The position numbers and the translations under genes are program-made. From assembly GCA_964500965.1 (NCBI GenBank), contig CAZCQZ010000009.1, forward strand, positions 1 to 57,021: 57,021 bases of DNA, read 5' to 3'. The stretch comes from JAISGQ01 sp964500965 (GTDB taxonomy: Bacteria > Bacillota > Clostridia > Oscillospirales > Acutalibacteraceae). Positions 8,736-16,496 of this stretch are shown here, one piece after another; the first letter of the stretch is position 1; every line of letters starts with the position of its first letter. Below the pieces are notes generated by a model. It did not search any database and was not told where the DNA came from. It saw only the letters and a program-made list of their open reading frames with translations.

Positions 8736-9329
8736 TTATGACCTCCCCAATATTTTACTGCTGGTGTTTTTCAGCAGCTTAATAAGCAGTTTGATTCCCT
8801 TTATCGAGTAAATGATACCGATAATAAGCAGTGCCGCAAGGCAGATGAAACCGAGACTGAGCAGAAGCAGACCGAGAAAAATCGAAGTGTACCCTGCGGT
8901 AAAAACCGAAATACAGGAAAGAACCGCCGCGCCTGCAAAACAGCCTATGACAGTGCCGGAAACGAGTATCAGCAGGTATATGAGAAATACAATCAGTGCG
9001 ATTGCGGCAATCCAGAACAGAACATTTGCCGCTTTTCTGCCGAAACCGGCGTCGGCATCGGTATTAACTTCGGGACTGACAGCCGCACTGCCGCCTGAAC
9101 TGTCCTGCTCTGCACGCTGTCCCTTTGCGTTTTCGGGCAGGCTTTCGAGATATTGCGCCGCAATGTCTACAGGAGAACCGAGACTTTCGGCAACCTCTGC
9201 TTCGGTCATGCCTTTCTCAAGCCCGACCCTGAAATGTTCTTCGTAATCGAGCATAATATCGTCTCTGTCGGACTTGTTCAATCTCAGCAAAGCTTCCTCA
9301 AGCTGTTTTAAAAATTCTTTTTTGTCCAT
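8736..9329 (-). CDS. DUF1700 (HAAS-domain) membrane protein
   Basis: 197 residues. The N-terminal 70 residues form the helical HAAS signal-transfer domain (KKEFLKQLEEALLRL ... YEEHFRVGLEKGMTEAEVAESLGSP). A linker and two to three hydrophobic segments follow (VLFWIAAIALIVFLIYLLILV, a long stretch at about 130-180). Members usually sit beside a PadR regulator and are thought to relay membrane signals. The ATG overlaps the padR stop codon as TAATG. Confidence 0.82.
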   Translation of the reverse strand: MDKKEFLKQLEEALLRLNKSDRDDIMLDYEEHFRVGLEKGMTEAEVAESLGSPVDIAAQYLESLPENAKGQRAEQDSSGGSAAVSPEVNTDADAGFGRKAANVLFWIAAIALIVFLIYLLILVSGTVIGCFAGAAVLSCISVFTAGYTSIFLGLLLLSLGFICLAALLIIGIIYSIKGIKLLIKLLKNTSSKILGRS

Positions 9330-9649
9330 TATTCCGTACCTCCCTTTTCAATAATGCAATTGACCTTTTCAACCAGAAGCTTCCATTCGGAAGTCAGCGA
9401 ACCGAGCATTTCTTCACCGTCACGGGTTATGGCGTAATATTTTCTCGGCGGACCGCCGGAAGCCTCCTCAAGATATGAAGTAACATAGCCGTCCTGCTTG
9501 AGACGGCGCAGAATAGGGTAGACCGAGCCGTCGGCCATGTCAATGGACTGTGACAGCCTGAATGCAATATCATAGCCGTAGTGGTCGTTGCGGCTGAGCA
9601 TTGACAGCACGCACAGCTCCAGCAGTCCTTTTTTGAATTGAATCGACAA
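9329..9649 (-). CDS. PadR family transcriptional regulator
   Basis: A 106-residue one-domain PadR winged helix: KKGLLELCVLSML, then DGSVYPILRRLKQDGYV (recognition helix and wing) and GPPRKYYAITRDGEE. It is predicted to repress its own operon. The TTG start at 9649 is chosen because AGGAGG lies eight bases upstream; the in-frame ATG at 9673 has no ribosome binding site. Two inverted repeats flank the promoter immediately upstream and are the natural operators. Confidence 0.88.
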   Translation of the reverse strand: MSIQFKKGLLELCVLSMLSRNDHYGYDIAFRLSQSIDMADGSVYPILRRLKQDGYVTSYLEEASGGPPRKYYAITRDGEEMLGSLTSEWKLLVEKVNCIIEKGGTE

Positions 9650-9678
9650 ATTGCTTCCCTCCTGACATATCAAGCTGT

Positions 9679-9707
9679 AACACTAGTTTTCGACAAAAAC
9701 TAGTGTT
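9679..9707 (-). promoter_or_regulatory. Candidate PadR operator (perfect palindrome)
   Basis: AACACTAGTTTT (9679-9690), cgaca, AAAACTAGTGTT (9696-9707): a 12-bp perfect inverted repeat located just after the predicted start site of the padR operon. Binding there would block transcription. It could instead form a leader hairpin, but no T-run follows. Confidence 0.65.
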
Positions 9708-9718
9708 TTAAGAACAAT

Positions 9719-9750
9719 ACTAATATAGCATTAGTTTGTTGATAAGTCAA
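9719..9750 (-). promoter_or_regulatory. padR operon promoter with a second dyad
   Basis: Minus strand TTGACT (9745-9750), 17-base spacer, TATATT (9722-9727). The -10 box lies inside ACTAAT-atagc-ATTAGT (9719-9735), which has the same 5-base spacing and a related half-site to the palindrome at 9679-9707. Two linked operators are therefore plausible. Confidence 0.7.
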
Positions 9751-9770
9751 TAGCAATAACAATATTTGCA

Positions 9771-9805
9771 TAAAAAAGGAACACATGAATACTTTCATGT
9801 GTTCC
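9771..9805 (-). terminator. Intrinsic terminator of the small acidic protein gene
   Basis: Perfect 12-bp stem GGAACACATGAA (9778-9789) / TTCATGTGTTCC (9794-9805) with a 4-base loop, followed on the minus strand by six T. Confidence 0.85.
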
Positions 9806-9833
9806 GCGGTTTATTAAATTGAAAGTCGGCAAA

Positions 9834-10091
9834 TCAGAAATCCGAATCGCTCATAATATCGCTGTCGGACAGAGTGTCGTAATCGTCAAGAGTGCCGTCG
9901 TCAAAATAAATATCATCGTCAATGTCCTGATTGCCCAAATCGTCTTCGCCGCCATCGACATAGTAATCATCGTAATTATCCTCTTTTTCGGTTTTTCCGA
10001 CATTGGCGGCAAAAACGATGATAAGAACGATTGAGACAACGGCAAGCAGAGAAAGAGCGATTTTCATGATTTTTGCGTTTGATTCAGTCAT
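9834..10091 (-). CDS. Small membrane protein with acidic tail
   Basis: 85 residues of unknown function: a short N-terminus, one membrane helix (about residues 8-30, IMKIALSLLAVVSIVLIIVF), then a strongly acidic Asp/Tyr-rich tail with repeated DDY/DSD patterns. The tail probably faces outside. The start at 10091 has GGAGG upstream; an upstream in-frame ATG at 10115 overlaps the ribosome binding region. It has its own promoter and terminator, so it is a single-gene unit. Confidence 0.65.
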   Translation of the reverse strand: MTESNAKIMKIALSLLAVVSIVLIIVFAANVGKTEKEDNYDDYYVDGGEDDLGNQDIDDDIYFDDGTLDDYDTLSDSDIMSDSDF

Positions 10092-10134
10092 GATGTTAAC
10101 CTCCGGATTTATCATTATTTATCATTTTTTTGCT

Positions 10135-10163
10135 ATTATAGAACAATAATGTGAACAAATCAA
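10135..10163 (-). promoter_or_regulatory. Promoter of the small acidic protein gene
   Basis: Minus strand TTGATT (10158-10163), 17-base spacer, TATAAT (10135-10140), about 45 bases ahead of the start codon. Confidence 0.65.
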
Positions 10164-10194
10164 GTATATAGTTGCAAACGCAGGTGGTTTCTTC

Positions 10195-10223
10195 TTGAAT
10201 ATTTCAGCCTGTACTGTTATAAT
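10195..10223 (+). promoter_or_regulatory. Promoter of the zinc-ribbon membrane protein gene
   Basis: TTGAAT (10195-10200), 17-base spacer, TATAAT (10218-10223), 45 bases ahead of the ATG at 10268. Confidence 0.7.
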
Positions 10224-10267
10224 TCTTTATTGAAAACAGTATAAATACAGGCAAATGAGGTGGATTT

Positions 10268-11386
10268 ATGGCGAAAGTAAAGGTGGTATGTTCCGGCTGC
10301 GGTATTTGGATAATGACAGACGACAGCCGCAGTACAATGCTTTGCCCGAAATGCGGAACGGAAATTGCGATAAAAGCGACGGTGAATGTTACACAGCCGG
10401 TACAGCCGCCGGTAATGGCAGGGGGTGCCGAGCTTGAATCCAAGCTGGCATATGCGGAGGGGTTGCTTACCGCCGAATGCTATGACCGGGCGGAAAAGGC
10501 ATTTCGCAATATTGCCGTGTTGTTTCCGGAGGATTACAGATGTCACTGGGGCATAGTGCGAAGCGGCACAAAAAATTTTACCGATTACAACGGCAGTGAT
10601 TATGCGGTGGATTATGCCAATGCCATTCGCAATGCCGGGGAAATACCGTTGCGCTCCATGAAAGAAAACTACTCAAAATATCTGGAAGAACGCAGAAAGT
10701 CCGAATATGAACGCAAGGTAGGCGGAAAAATCGCCGTCTTCGAGCCGGAGGTACATGACGAGCCGAAGAATGCAATTGCCGTGCCGGAATCCCAACAGAT
10801 TGACCTTTACGAGGTGTCCGCCCAAAAGGAGGTTTCTCCTGCGGTTGTTGAGCCGGAGAAGCCTAAAGAGCCTGAAAAGCCTGCGGTTGACCCGAATGTT
10901 GACTTTTTGCTGAGGGAGCAGTTGAATCAGCGGTTAAATCAGCACAGTGAAGCCTGCAAATCCGCCGCCAACGAGCTTGGGGAGCAGATGTCGGAATTTG
11001 AGGAATATAAAGAAAAGCGCAAGGGCTTTGTATCATATCAGGTAAAGCAGACACCGCCGGTGTCCGAATTGATATGGTTTGGCGTATTTGCGTTTTTAAC
11101 ACTAATGTTTCTGGTGCTGTTGATTTTGCATAAACCTGCATGGCTTATGTGGCCGCTTATAATTATCTGCGGCATATTTTCGGCGTTCACCCTTTTCAAT
11201 CTGTTATCGGAGCTGTCCTTTAAAAAGAAAATCGCAATGCGCAGAGTGCAGGATAACGGCGAATACGAGCGAACATGTAAAGCGTATAAATCGCGAATCG
11301 AAGCGTTGCAGAAGCAAATGGATTACCACAAGGAGCAAATGGCGGCAGTCAAGCGACAGCTTGAAGATAAAGAAAAAGTCAGATAA
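10268..11386 (+). CDS. Zinc-ribbon, coiled-coil membrane protein of unknown function
   Basis: 372 residues. The N-terminus carries a TFIIB-like zinc ribbon, CSGC (residues 9-12) and CPKC (about 31-34). A TPR-like helical region follows (AYAEGLLTAECYDRAEKAFRNI). Then come a Pro/Glu-rich linker, a helical stretch, two close membrane segments (about 275-320, LIWFGVFAFLTLMFLVLLIL and MWPLIIICGIFSAFTLF) and a C-terminal basic coiled coil. Similar zinc-ribbon proteins are common in gut Clostridia, but no function is established. The ATG follows GAGGTGG. Confidence 0.7.
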   Translation: MAKVKVVCSGCGIWIMTDDSRSTMLCPKCGTEIAIKATVNVTQPVQPPVMAGGAELESKLAYAEGLLTAECYDRAEKAFRNIAVLFPEDYRCHWGIVRSGTKNFTDYNGSDYAVDYANAIRNAGEIPLRSMKENYSKYLEERRKSEYERKVGGKIAVFEPEVHDEPKNAIAVPESQQIDLYEVSAQKEVSPAVVEPEKPKEPEKPAVDPNVDFLLREQLNQRLNQHSEACKSAANELGEQMSEFEEYKEKRKGFVSYQVKQTPPVSELIWFGVFAFLTLMFLVLLILHKPAWLMWPLIIICGIFSAFTLFNLLSELSFKKKIAMRRVQDNGEYERTCKAYKSRIEALQKQMDYHKEQMAAVKRQLEDKEKVR

Positions 11387-11391
11387 TTTTT

Positions 11392-11436
11392 AAAACGGGC
11401 AGTAAAAAACGCAAGTTTTTTACTGCCCGTTTTTTG
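11392..11436 (+). terminator. Intrinsic terminator of the zinc-ribbon gene
   Basis: 19-bp perfect stem AAAACGGGCAGTAAAAAAC / GTTTTTTACTGCCCGTTTT closed by a GCAA tetraloop (11411-11414), then T. Strongest member of the recurring terminator family. Confidence 0.92.
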
Positions 11437-11438
11437 GT

Positions 11439-11625
11439 GGATAGGAAAAAGATGCAGAACAAACAAACCGAACCCGAAGGCGTACAAGGGTACGTCGAGA
11501 GGTTCGGTTTGTTTGTAGCATAAAACATAAAATTTTCCCGATTCGCGCGCTCAACGATTTTTCAGGTATTATAAAATAAGGTATTTAATTATCCGCTTAG
11601 TATTTTGTTTTATGCGGTCTGCGCT
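11439..11625 (-). repeat. Dispersed structured element, copy B
   Basis: About 187 bases on the minus strand, filling the gap between the zinc-ribbon gene terminator and the spoIIIA promoter, antisense to both neighbours. It shares the GCAGACCGCATAAAACA 5' block, the CGTACCCTTGTACG core and the TCTGCATCTTTTT tail with copy A (7066-7262). Its 3' hairpin is a perfect 16-bp stem (ACAAACAAACCGAACC / GGTTCGGTTTGTTTGT). Relative to copy A, two adjacent G-C pairs have become A-T pairs. The middle of the element is poorly conserved. Confidence 0.75.
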
Positions 11626-11645
11626 TTTTATTGCCACATATTTAT

Positions 11646-11674
11646 GCATATAAGTCTTTGCTCGTCCATATAAA
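11646..11674 (+). promoter_or_regulatory. Sigma-E-type promoter of the spoIIIA operon
   Basis: GCATATA (11646-11652), 14-base spacer, CATATAAA (11667-11674). This agrees with the mother-cell sigma-E pattern (KMATATT, 13-15 bases, CATACANT) and lies 19 bases ahead of spoIIIAA, where B. subtilis also has a sigma-E promoter. Confidence 0.65.
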
Positions 11675-11692
11675 TTAGGCAAAGGGGGAAGC

Positions 11693-12697
11693 ATGATGAC
11701 GGAAGTATTGCCTTTTGAGCAGGCGGCGCGTTCGCTGGGAGGCAGAATGTATGAAATGCTGTCCGAACTGGACAGCCCTACAAAGGCAGGTACGCAGGAA
11801 ATACGCCTGCGAGTCGATGCGAAAATATGTCTGAGGGTGAACGGGGAGCTTAAAAATCTTGAACATTTGCCGAAGATTACCGGACAGGCAGTTAGAGAAG
11901 CCTTTGAAAGCATATGCGGTTATTCCGTTTATGCGTATCAGAGCAATATAGCAAACGGCTTTGTAACGGTACAGGGCGGTCATAGAGCCGGAATATGCGG
12001 CACGGCGGTTGTAACAAACGGACAGGTTACAATGCTGAGAGATATAACCGCAATAAATCTGCGCATAGCACGGGAGTTTTCAGGGTGCAGTAAAATGCTG
12101 TTTTCGGATATTGATTATAAAAAGCCGAAAGGCATACTTATCGCCGGTGTTCCCATGAGCGGAAAAACAACATTGCTTCGGGATATTGCCGCCGCATTGT
12201 CAAGAGGGGTATCGGGCAGACGATATGCGGTGTCGCTGATTGACGAGAGGGGAGAGCTGGCGGCGGTAAACGGCGGCAGTGCACAGTATGAGAGCGTGCG
12301 TGGCTGCGACATTCTCAGCGGCTATCCCAAAGGAGCGGCAATATGTCTTGCTCTGCGCAGTATGTCGCCGGAAATTATAGTATGTGATGAAATAGGCGAC
12401 AGAAAAGAAGCGCAGGCGATAGCGGAAAGCCTTAATACGGGGGTGTCTGTCATTGCAAGCGTTCACGCAGGCAGTGAGGCGGAGCTGCTCAAAAGACCGG
12501 TCGTGAGAAGCCTGTTGTATACCGGCGCATTCGAGCATGTAATACTGCTGAAAAAAGAGCCTTTGGAAATAGAAAAAACGGTTAAAGTGGAGGAATTACT
12601 GAATGAAAACGGTTGTATGTATTCTGATTGTACTGCTTTCTGCGGCGATAGGCACGGGGCTTCGAGGGGACATAAAACGTCGTGGCGAGTGGCTTGA
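11693..12697 (+). CDS. spoIIIAA: Stage III sporulation protein AA (ATPase)
   Basis: Mother-cell ATPase thought to power the SpoIIIA-SpoIIQ feeding channel in the engulfed forespore; related to secretion ATPases. 334 residues with a Walker A motif GVPMSGKTTLLRDIAA near residue 153, a Walker B-like region SPEIIVCDEIGD near 226, and the family-specific SLIDERGELAA between them. The start is ATG 11693 (AAAGGGGGAAGC upstream); the adjacent ATG at 11696 is equally possible. The end overlaps spoIIIAB by 95 bases in another frame, which is unusually long. Confidence 0.96.
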   Translation: MMTEVLPFEQAARSLGGRMYEMLSELDSPTKAGTQEIRLRVDAKICLRVNGELKNLEHLPKITGQAVREAFESICGYSVYAYQSNIANGFVTVQGGHRAGICGTAVVTNGQVTMLRDITAINLRIAREFSGCSKMLFSDIDYKKPKGILIAGVPMSGKTTLLRDIAAALSRGVSGRRYAVSLIDERGELAAVNGGSAQYESVRGCDILSGYPKGAAICLALRSMSPEIIVCDEIGDRKEAQAIAESLNTGVSVIASVHAGSEAELLKRPVVRSLLYTGAFEHVILLKKEPLEIEKTVKVEELLNENGCMYSDCTAFCGDRHGASRGHKTSWRVA

Positions 12698-13097
12698 GGG
12701 GCTTTTGATATTGTGCGGAAAAATAAACAGCGAAATATCCTTTCGAGCGCCGCCTGTAGCGGAGCTTCTGGAAAAATACGGTACAGACGGCGTATGTGCG
12801 CCGATGCTCAGGGAAACGGCGGCAGATATTTCACAGGGCTTTTGCGCGGCGTGGAGAAAAAGCGCGCAAAAATGGTCGGCGCACTATGGACTGACGCAGG
12901 AGGAAACCGACACTGTGCTGATGCTCGATGCACTGGGCGGCAGTGATGTAGAGGGAGAAAGGCGGCTGCTGGAAAGAGTGTGCGAAAGGCTGGCGGAGCA
13001 GAACAAAAATGTTGGCAAAGAGCTTGCAACGAGAGGAAAAATGCTGTTTTCCTGTTCGATGTTAGCAGGACTTGCCATTGTGATTCTGATAATTTAA
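12603..13097 (+). CDS. spoIIIAB: Stage III sporulation protein AB
   Basis: 164-residue membrane-anchored component of the SpoIIIA complex, similar to type II secretion F-like proteins. An N-terminal hydrophobic helix (VVCILIVLLSAAIGTGL), a helical soluble domain with IKRRGEWLEGLLILCGKINSEISF, and a C-terminal hydrophobic helix (SMLAGLAIVILII). The ATG lies inside the 3' part of the spoIIIAA frame, with GGAGGAATTACTGA upstream, giving a strong ribosome binding site. Confidence 0.93.
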   Translation: MKTVVCILIVLLSAAIGTGLRGDIKRRGEWLEGLLILCGKINSEISFRAPPVAELLEKYGTDGVCAPMLRETAADISQGFCAAWRKSAQKWSAHYGLTQEETDTVLMLDALGGSDVEGERRLLERVCERLAEQNKNVGKELATRGKMLFSCSMLAGLAIVILII

Positions 13098-13110
13098 AGG
13101 ACGTGCTTTT

Positions 13111-13305
13111 ATGAACATAGACCTTATTTTTAAAATAGCGGCAGTGGGAATAGTGGTTGCGGTGCTCAATCAGGTGCTTATACGTGCAGGGCGTGAGGAA
13201 CAGGCGACAATGACGACCATAGCCGGAATTATTGTTGTACTTACCATAATCGTGCAGGAGATAAGCACCCTGTTTGACACGGTGAAATCGGTGTTTGGGC
13301 TATGA
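13111..13305 (+). CDS. spoIIIAC: Stage III sporulation protein AC
   Basis: 64 residues with two membrane helices (FKIAAVGIVVAVLNQVLI and TTIAGIIVVLTIIV), the usual length for SpoIIIAC. It forms a membrane part of the SpoIIIA channel with SpoIIIAD. AGGACG precedes the ATG, and the end overlaps spoIIIAD by four bases. Confidence 0.95.
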   Translation: MNIDLIFKIAAVGIVVAVLNQVLIRAGREEQATMTTIAGIIVVLTIIVQEISTLFDTVKSVFGL

Positions 13306-13685
13306 ATATAGTGTCGGTTGCGGGAGTGGCGGTTGTAATATGCCTGCTGGCGGTAACGGTACGGCAGATAAAGCCCGAATTTTCCGTGGGGATACTGATT
13401 CTGGGCGGCTGTGCCGTGGCGGCAGTATGCCTGGCGTTTATCGCCCCGACAGTAAAGGAGCTTAACGAGCTGTCGGCAAAATACTCGTTAAGCGAAGGCT
13501 TTACACTTGTCCTGAAAGCGGTGGGAATATGCTTTATAGCTCAGATAGCCGCCGATACCTGTCGTGATGCCGCCTGTACGTCACTTGCAGTGAAAGTCGA
13601 AGCCGCAGGAAAAATAGCTGTGCTGGCAGTGGTGTTTCCGCTTTTCAAATCACTGCTGGAAACAGCGGTGGAAATAATAGGCTGA
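13302..13685 (+). CDS. spoIIIAD: Stage III sporulation protein AD
   Basis: 127 residues, multi-pass membrane protein paired with SpoIIIAC. Recognisable family segment: FIAQIAADTCRDAACTSLAVKVEAAGK, followed by a final helix. The ATGA overlap with spoIIIAC indicates translational coupling. Confidence 0.95.
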   Translation: MNIVSVAGVAVVICLLAVTVRQIKPEFSVGILILGGCAVAAVCLAFIAPTVKELNELSAKYSLSEGFTLVLKAVGICFIAQIAADTCRDAACTSLAVKVEAAGKIAVLAVVFPLFKSLLETAVEIIG

Positions 13686-13687
13686 AT

Positions 13688-14827
13688 ATGAAAAGAATTT
13701 TATTGCTGATTTTATTGATTGTCGCAATGACGGTTTGTCTGCCGATGACGGCTTATGCCGCTGAATATGACGGCTACGATGAATTGCTTGATGAAAGCGG
13801 CGCATCGGAGCTTGCAAATTATCTGCCCGATGACACAAAGGAAAGGCTCAAAGAGGCAGGAATCACGTCACCTTCTGAGGAAAGCATGGCAAGCATTGAA
13901 ATTTCAAAGCTTATTGAATCGGTAATGTCCATGGCTTCCGAGGAAAGCCGCAGTCCCATTAAAGCCGGCGCAGCAGTGATTGCCGCAATACTTCTGACAG
14001 CGTTGCTCGGCGGATTAAAGGATTCACTGGCAGACATTAAAACGGCACAGGCGGCATATACTGCTGTGTCGGCGTTTGCCGCGCTGACTGTGCTTTCGCC
14101 GCTTTTGACATATTTTACCGATGTCATAAGAGCAATAGAGGGAGCGAACACATTTGAAAAAGCGTTTATACCGGTATTTGCTGCGGTGCTGGCAGCTTCT
14201 GGACAAACAATTACAGCCACAGGGAGCGCGGCGGCTATGCTGACGGTTTCGGAGACGGCATCAAGTATACTTTGCAAAACCGTAGTGCCCTTTGTGAGAG
14301 TGCTTACAGGCGTGTCCGCAGTTACCGCCGCCGCACCGGAGCTGAACCTGGATTCAATAATATCCTTTGCGGAAAAATGCATAAAATGGCTTCTGGGCAT
14401 ATTGGCAACCGTTGTGGTGGCGGCGTTGACGATTTCGGGCATGGTAACAGCCGCCGCCGACACAGTTGCCGGAAAAACGGTAAAATTCGTAGTGTCGGGC
14501 TCGGTGCCCATAATAGGCGGCGCAGTAGGTGAAGCACTTTCATCGGTTAAAAGCTGTATAGCGTTGCTGAAAACATCGGTAGGCTCATTCGGAATAATTG
14601 CATGTGGCTACATATTTCTGCCGGTAATAATAAGAGGTGTGATGTGGAGGCTGACCCTTGAAATGTGCGCCGGAACAGCGGATTTGTTCGGCACAGGGAG
14701 CGTGTCGAAGCTGCTGAGAGCACTGTCGGCATCGGTAGGTATGCTGCTGTCGGTGTGCATATTGCTCGTGCTGGTGCTTACGGTATCGGCGGCGGCAATA
14801 TTGGTAGTCGGAAAGGCAGGCGGTTAA
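13688..14827 (+). CDS. spoIIIAE: Stage III sporulation protein AE
   Basis: 379 residues, the largest membrane component of the complex. An N-terminal signal peptide (ILLLILLIVAMTVCLPMTAYA, cleavage likely after AYA) leads to an acidic segment and then about seven hydrophobic helices. The family core GSAAAMLTVSETASSILCKTVVPFVR is clear. It starts two bases after the spoIIIAD stop. Confidence 0.95.
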   Translation: MKRILLLILLIVAMTVCLPMTAYAAEYDGYDELLDESGASELANYLPDDTKERLKEAGITSPSEESMASIEISKLIESVMSMASEESRSPIKAGAAVIAAILLTALLGGLKDSLADIKTAQAAYTAVSAFAALTVLSPLLTYFTDVIRAIEGANTFEKAFIPVFAAVLAASGQTITATGSAAAMLTVSETASSILCKTVVPFVRVLTGVSAVTAAAPELNLDSIISFAEKCIKWLLGILATVVVAALTISGMVTAAADTVAGKTVKFVVSGSVPIIGGAVGEALSSVKSCIALLKTSVGSFGIIACGYIFLPVIIRGVMWRLTLEMCAGTADLFGTGSVSKLLRALSASVGMLLSVCILLVLVLTVSAAAILVVGKAGG

Positions 14828-15307
14828 ATGGGAGCGATCAAGGAAGCGGCAACGTGTATATGCGTCTGCTGTATACTGTGCGGCGGATTGAAAATGCTTG
14901 CGCCGTCAACCTCTTATGAGAAGCTAATACGTCTTGCGGTGGGTGCGTTTCTGGTTTGTTCGCTTGTTACACCTGTGGGAAAGGCGATAAAGCAACTGAA
15001 ATCGCCGGAAATAGCGACTGCGGTAATAGAAGAAAACGAAAGGCTGGAGGAGGCTGTGACAACCTTTACTGTAGGAATGCTCGACCGAATGGTGAGCGGA
15101 CATATAGAAAACGCACTGCTTGCGGAAAATGTCGAAGCGAAAGATATTAAGATTTTCATGGATATACTGGAGGACGGCAGCATATCTATATCTCAGGCGG
15201 TAATCACTTTGTCCGCAGGAGACTATGAAAAACGTGAAGCACTTGCACAGACGGTGTATTTGCGAACGGGTGTAAATGTCGGTATTGTAACGGAGGAAAA
15301 GGAATGA
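14828..15307 (+). CDS. spoIIIAF: Stage III sporulation protein AF
   Basis: 159 residues with two N-terminal membrane helices (ICVCCILCGGLKMLAPS, IRLAVGAFLVCSLVTPV) and a soluble domain resembling ring-building motifs of secretion systems. It directly abuts spoIIIAE and overlaps spoIIIAG by four bases. Confidence 0.92.
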   Translation: MGAIKEAATCICVCCILCGGLKMLAPSTSYEKLIRLAVGAFLVCSLVTPVGKAIKQLKSPEIATAVIEENERLEEAVTTFTVGMLDRMVSGHIENALLAENVEAKDIKIFMDILEDGSISISQAVITLSAGDYEKREALAQTVYLRTGVNVGIVTEEKE

Positions 15308-15864
15308 GCACAATAAAAGAAAAGCTTATGGAGCTGATAAAAAAAGAAAATCGTGCAAAGCTGATAACCGTTGTCGGAATAGTAATACTTGCGCTTATAT
15401 TGCTTTCCGAGCTGACAGATTCGTGTGCCGGGAGCACCGCAGTGCAAACCGCTTCTTTTGACTGTCAGGCGTATGCCGATTCCATTGAGGAACAGCTTTG
15501 CGAGATAGTCGGCTCGATTGAGGGTGCAGGCAGAGTTAAGGTGCTCGTTACACTGCAAAACAGCGAGGAATACATATACGCAAGTGATTCAAAGCTTAAC
15601 AGCGATGCTTCCGAAAGCTGTGATACAAACGGCAAAACCAGTACCGACACCCGAAGCGACAGCGAAGAATCGGTGATACTGGTTGACGGAGAAAACGGCA
15701 GAGTGGCACTTGTGCGCACCATGCGTATGCCGACTGTCGGCGGCGTAGTAATAGTCTGCGAGGGAGCAGACAGCGAGCAGGTACGTGAAAGAATAACCGA
15801 AGCAGTGACCACCGCCCTGAGTATATCATCAAGGCGAGTGTATGTAACTACATTAACAAATTGA
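15304..15864 (+). CDS. spoIIIAG: Stage III sporulation protein AG
   Basis: 186 residues: one membrane helix (about 20-40, ITVVGIVILALILLSELTD) and an extracytoplasmic YscJ/FliF-like ring domain that includes GAGRVKVLVTLQNSEEYIYA and ends in ALSISSRRVYVTTLTN. In B. subtilis this protein forms a large ring between mother cell and forespore. Confidence 0.95.
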   Translation: MSTIKEKLMELIKKENRAKLITVVGIVILALILLSELTDSCAGSTAVQTASFDCQAYADSIEEQLCEIVGSIEGAGRVKVLVTLQNSEEYIYASDSKLNSDASESCDTNGKTSTDTRSDSEESVILVDGENGRVALVRTMRMPTVGGVVIVCEGADSEQVRERITEAVTTALSISSRRVYVTTLTN

Positions 15865-15882
15865 CAGGAGGAAACAGAGATT

Positions 15883-16458
15883 ATGGCAAACAAAAAGAGA
15901 GGCTTACTTATTGCAGGGTTGGTGCTGGCGTTGGGCACGGCGGTTTATCTGAACTGGCAGTTTGCACCCAGTGAGGATTACGTTCAGTCGGGACAGCCGG
16001 TATCCGATGAGACGATGCTGGGAGAAGCCCTGTTGGTATCGGCACAGGATACGGACACAGAGAGAGACAATGCGGTTGAGGTGTCTGCAAACGAGAACTA
16101 TTTTACCATGGCATACAGCCAGCGTGAAAGCACAAGAAACGAAACACTGGCTGTGCTTGACGAGATTATAAGCAGTGCGGAGAAAAGCGGAGCGGACAAA
16201 ACGGAGGCAGTGAACAAAAGCACCGAAATCGCGGCTCGTATACAGACGGAAAACGACATTGAGACGCTTATTAAAGCAAAGGGATTTGAGGATTGTATTG
16301 CGATTGTAAACGAATCCCAGGTCAGTATTATCGTGTCAGACAGCGTTGAGCTGACATCGTCGGAGGTTTCTATGATAACGGATATTGTAATGGCACAGAC
16401 ATCAATTCCCGCATCGGGAATAAGCATTGTCCAGCCGAATCTTGAAAACGCGGCATAA
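15883..16458 (+). CDS. spoIIIAH: Stage III sporulation protein AH
   Basis: 191 residues: one N-terminal membrane helix (GLLIAGLVLALGTAVYLNW) and a C-terminal YscJ/FliF-like domain (EDCIAIVNESQVSIIVSDSVEL). It should pair with forespore SpoIIQ across the intermembrane space. AGGAGG lies nine bases before the ATG. Last gene of the operon. Confidence 0.95.
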   Translation: MANKKRGLLIAGLVLALGTAVYLNWQFAPSEDYVQSGQPVSDETMLGEALLVSAQDTDTERDNAVEVSANENYFTMAYSQRESTRNETLAVLDEIISSAEKSGADKTEAVNKSTEIAARIQTENDIETLIKAKGFEDCIAIVNESQVSIIVSDSVELTSSEVSMITDIVMAQTSIPASGISIVQPNLENAA

Positions 16459-16495
16459 AAAATCCCCTCTCCGATTAACGGGAGAGGGGATTTTT
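16458..16495. terminator. Bidirectional terminator between spoIIIAH and ftsH
   Basis: CCCCTCTCC (16464-16472) / GGAGAGGGG (16481-16489) extended by A-T pairs, with A- and T-runs on both sides. It serves the converging spoIIIA and ftsH transcripts. Confidence 0.9.
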
Positions 16496-16496
16496 C

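Noticed and set aside
13819..14511. 230-codon minus-strand frame inside spoIIIAE
   Set aside because: Shadow caused by alanine-rich codons; spoIIIAE is in a continuous operon on the other strand.
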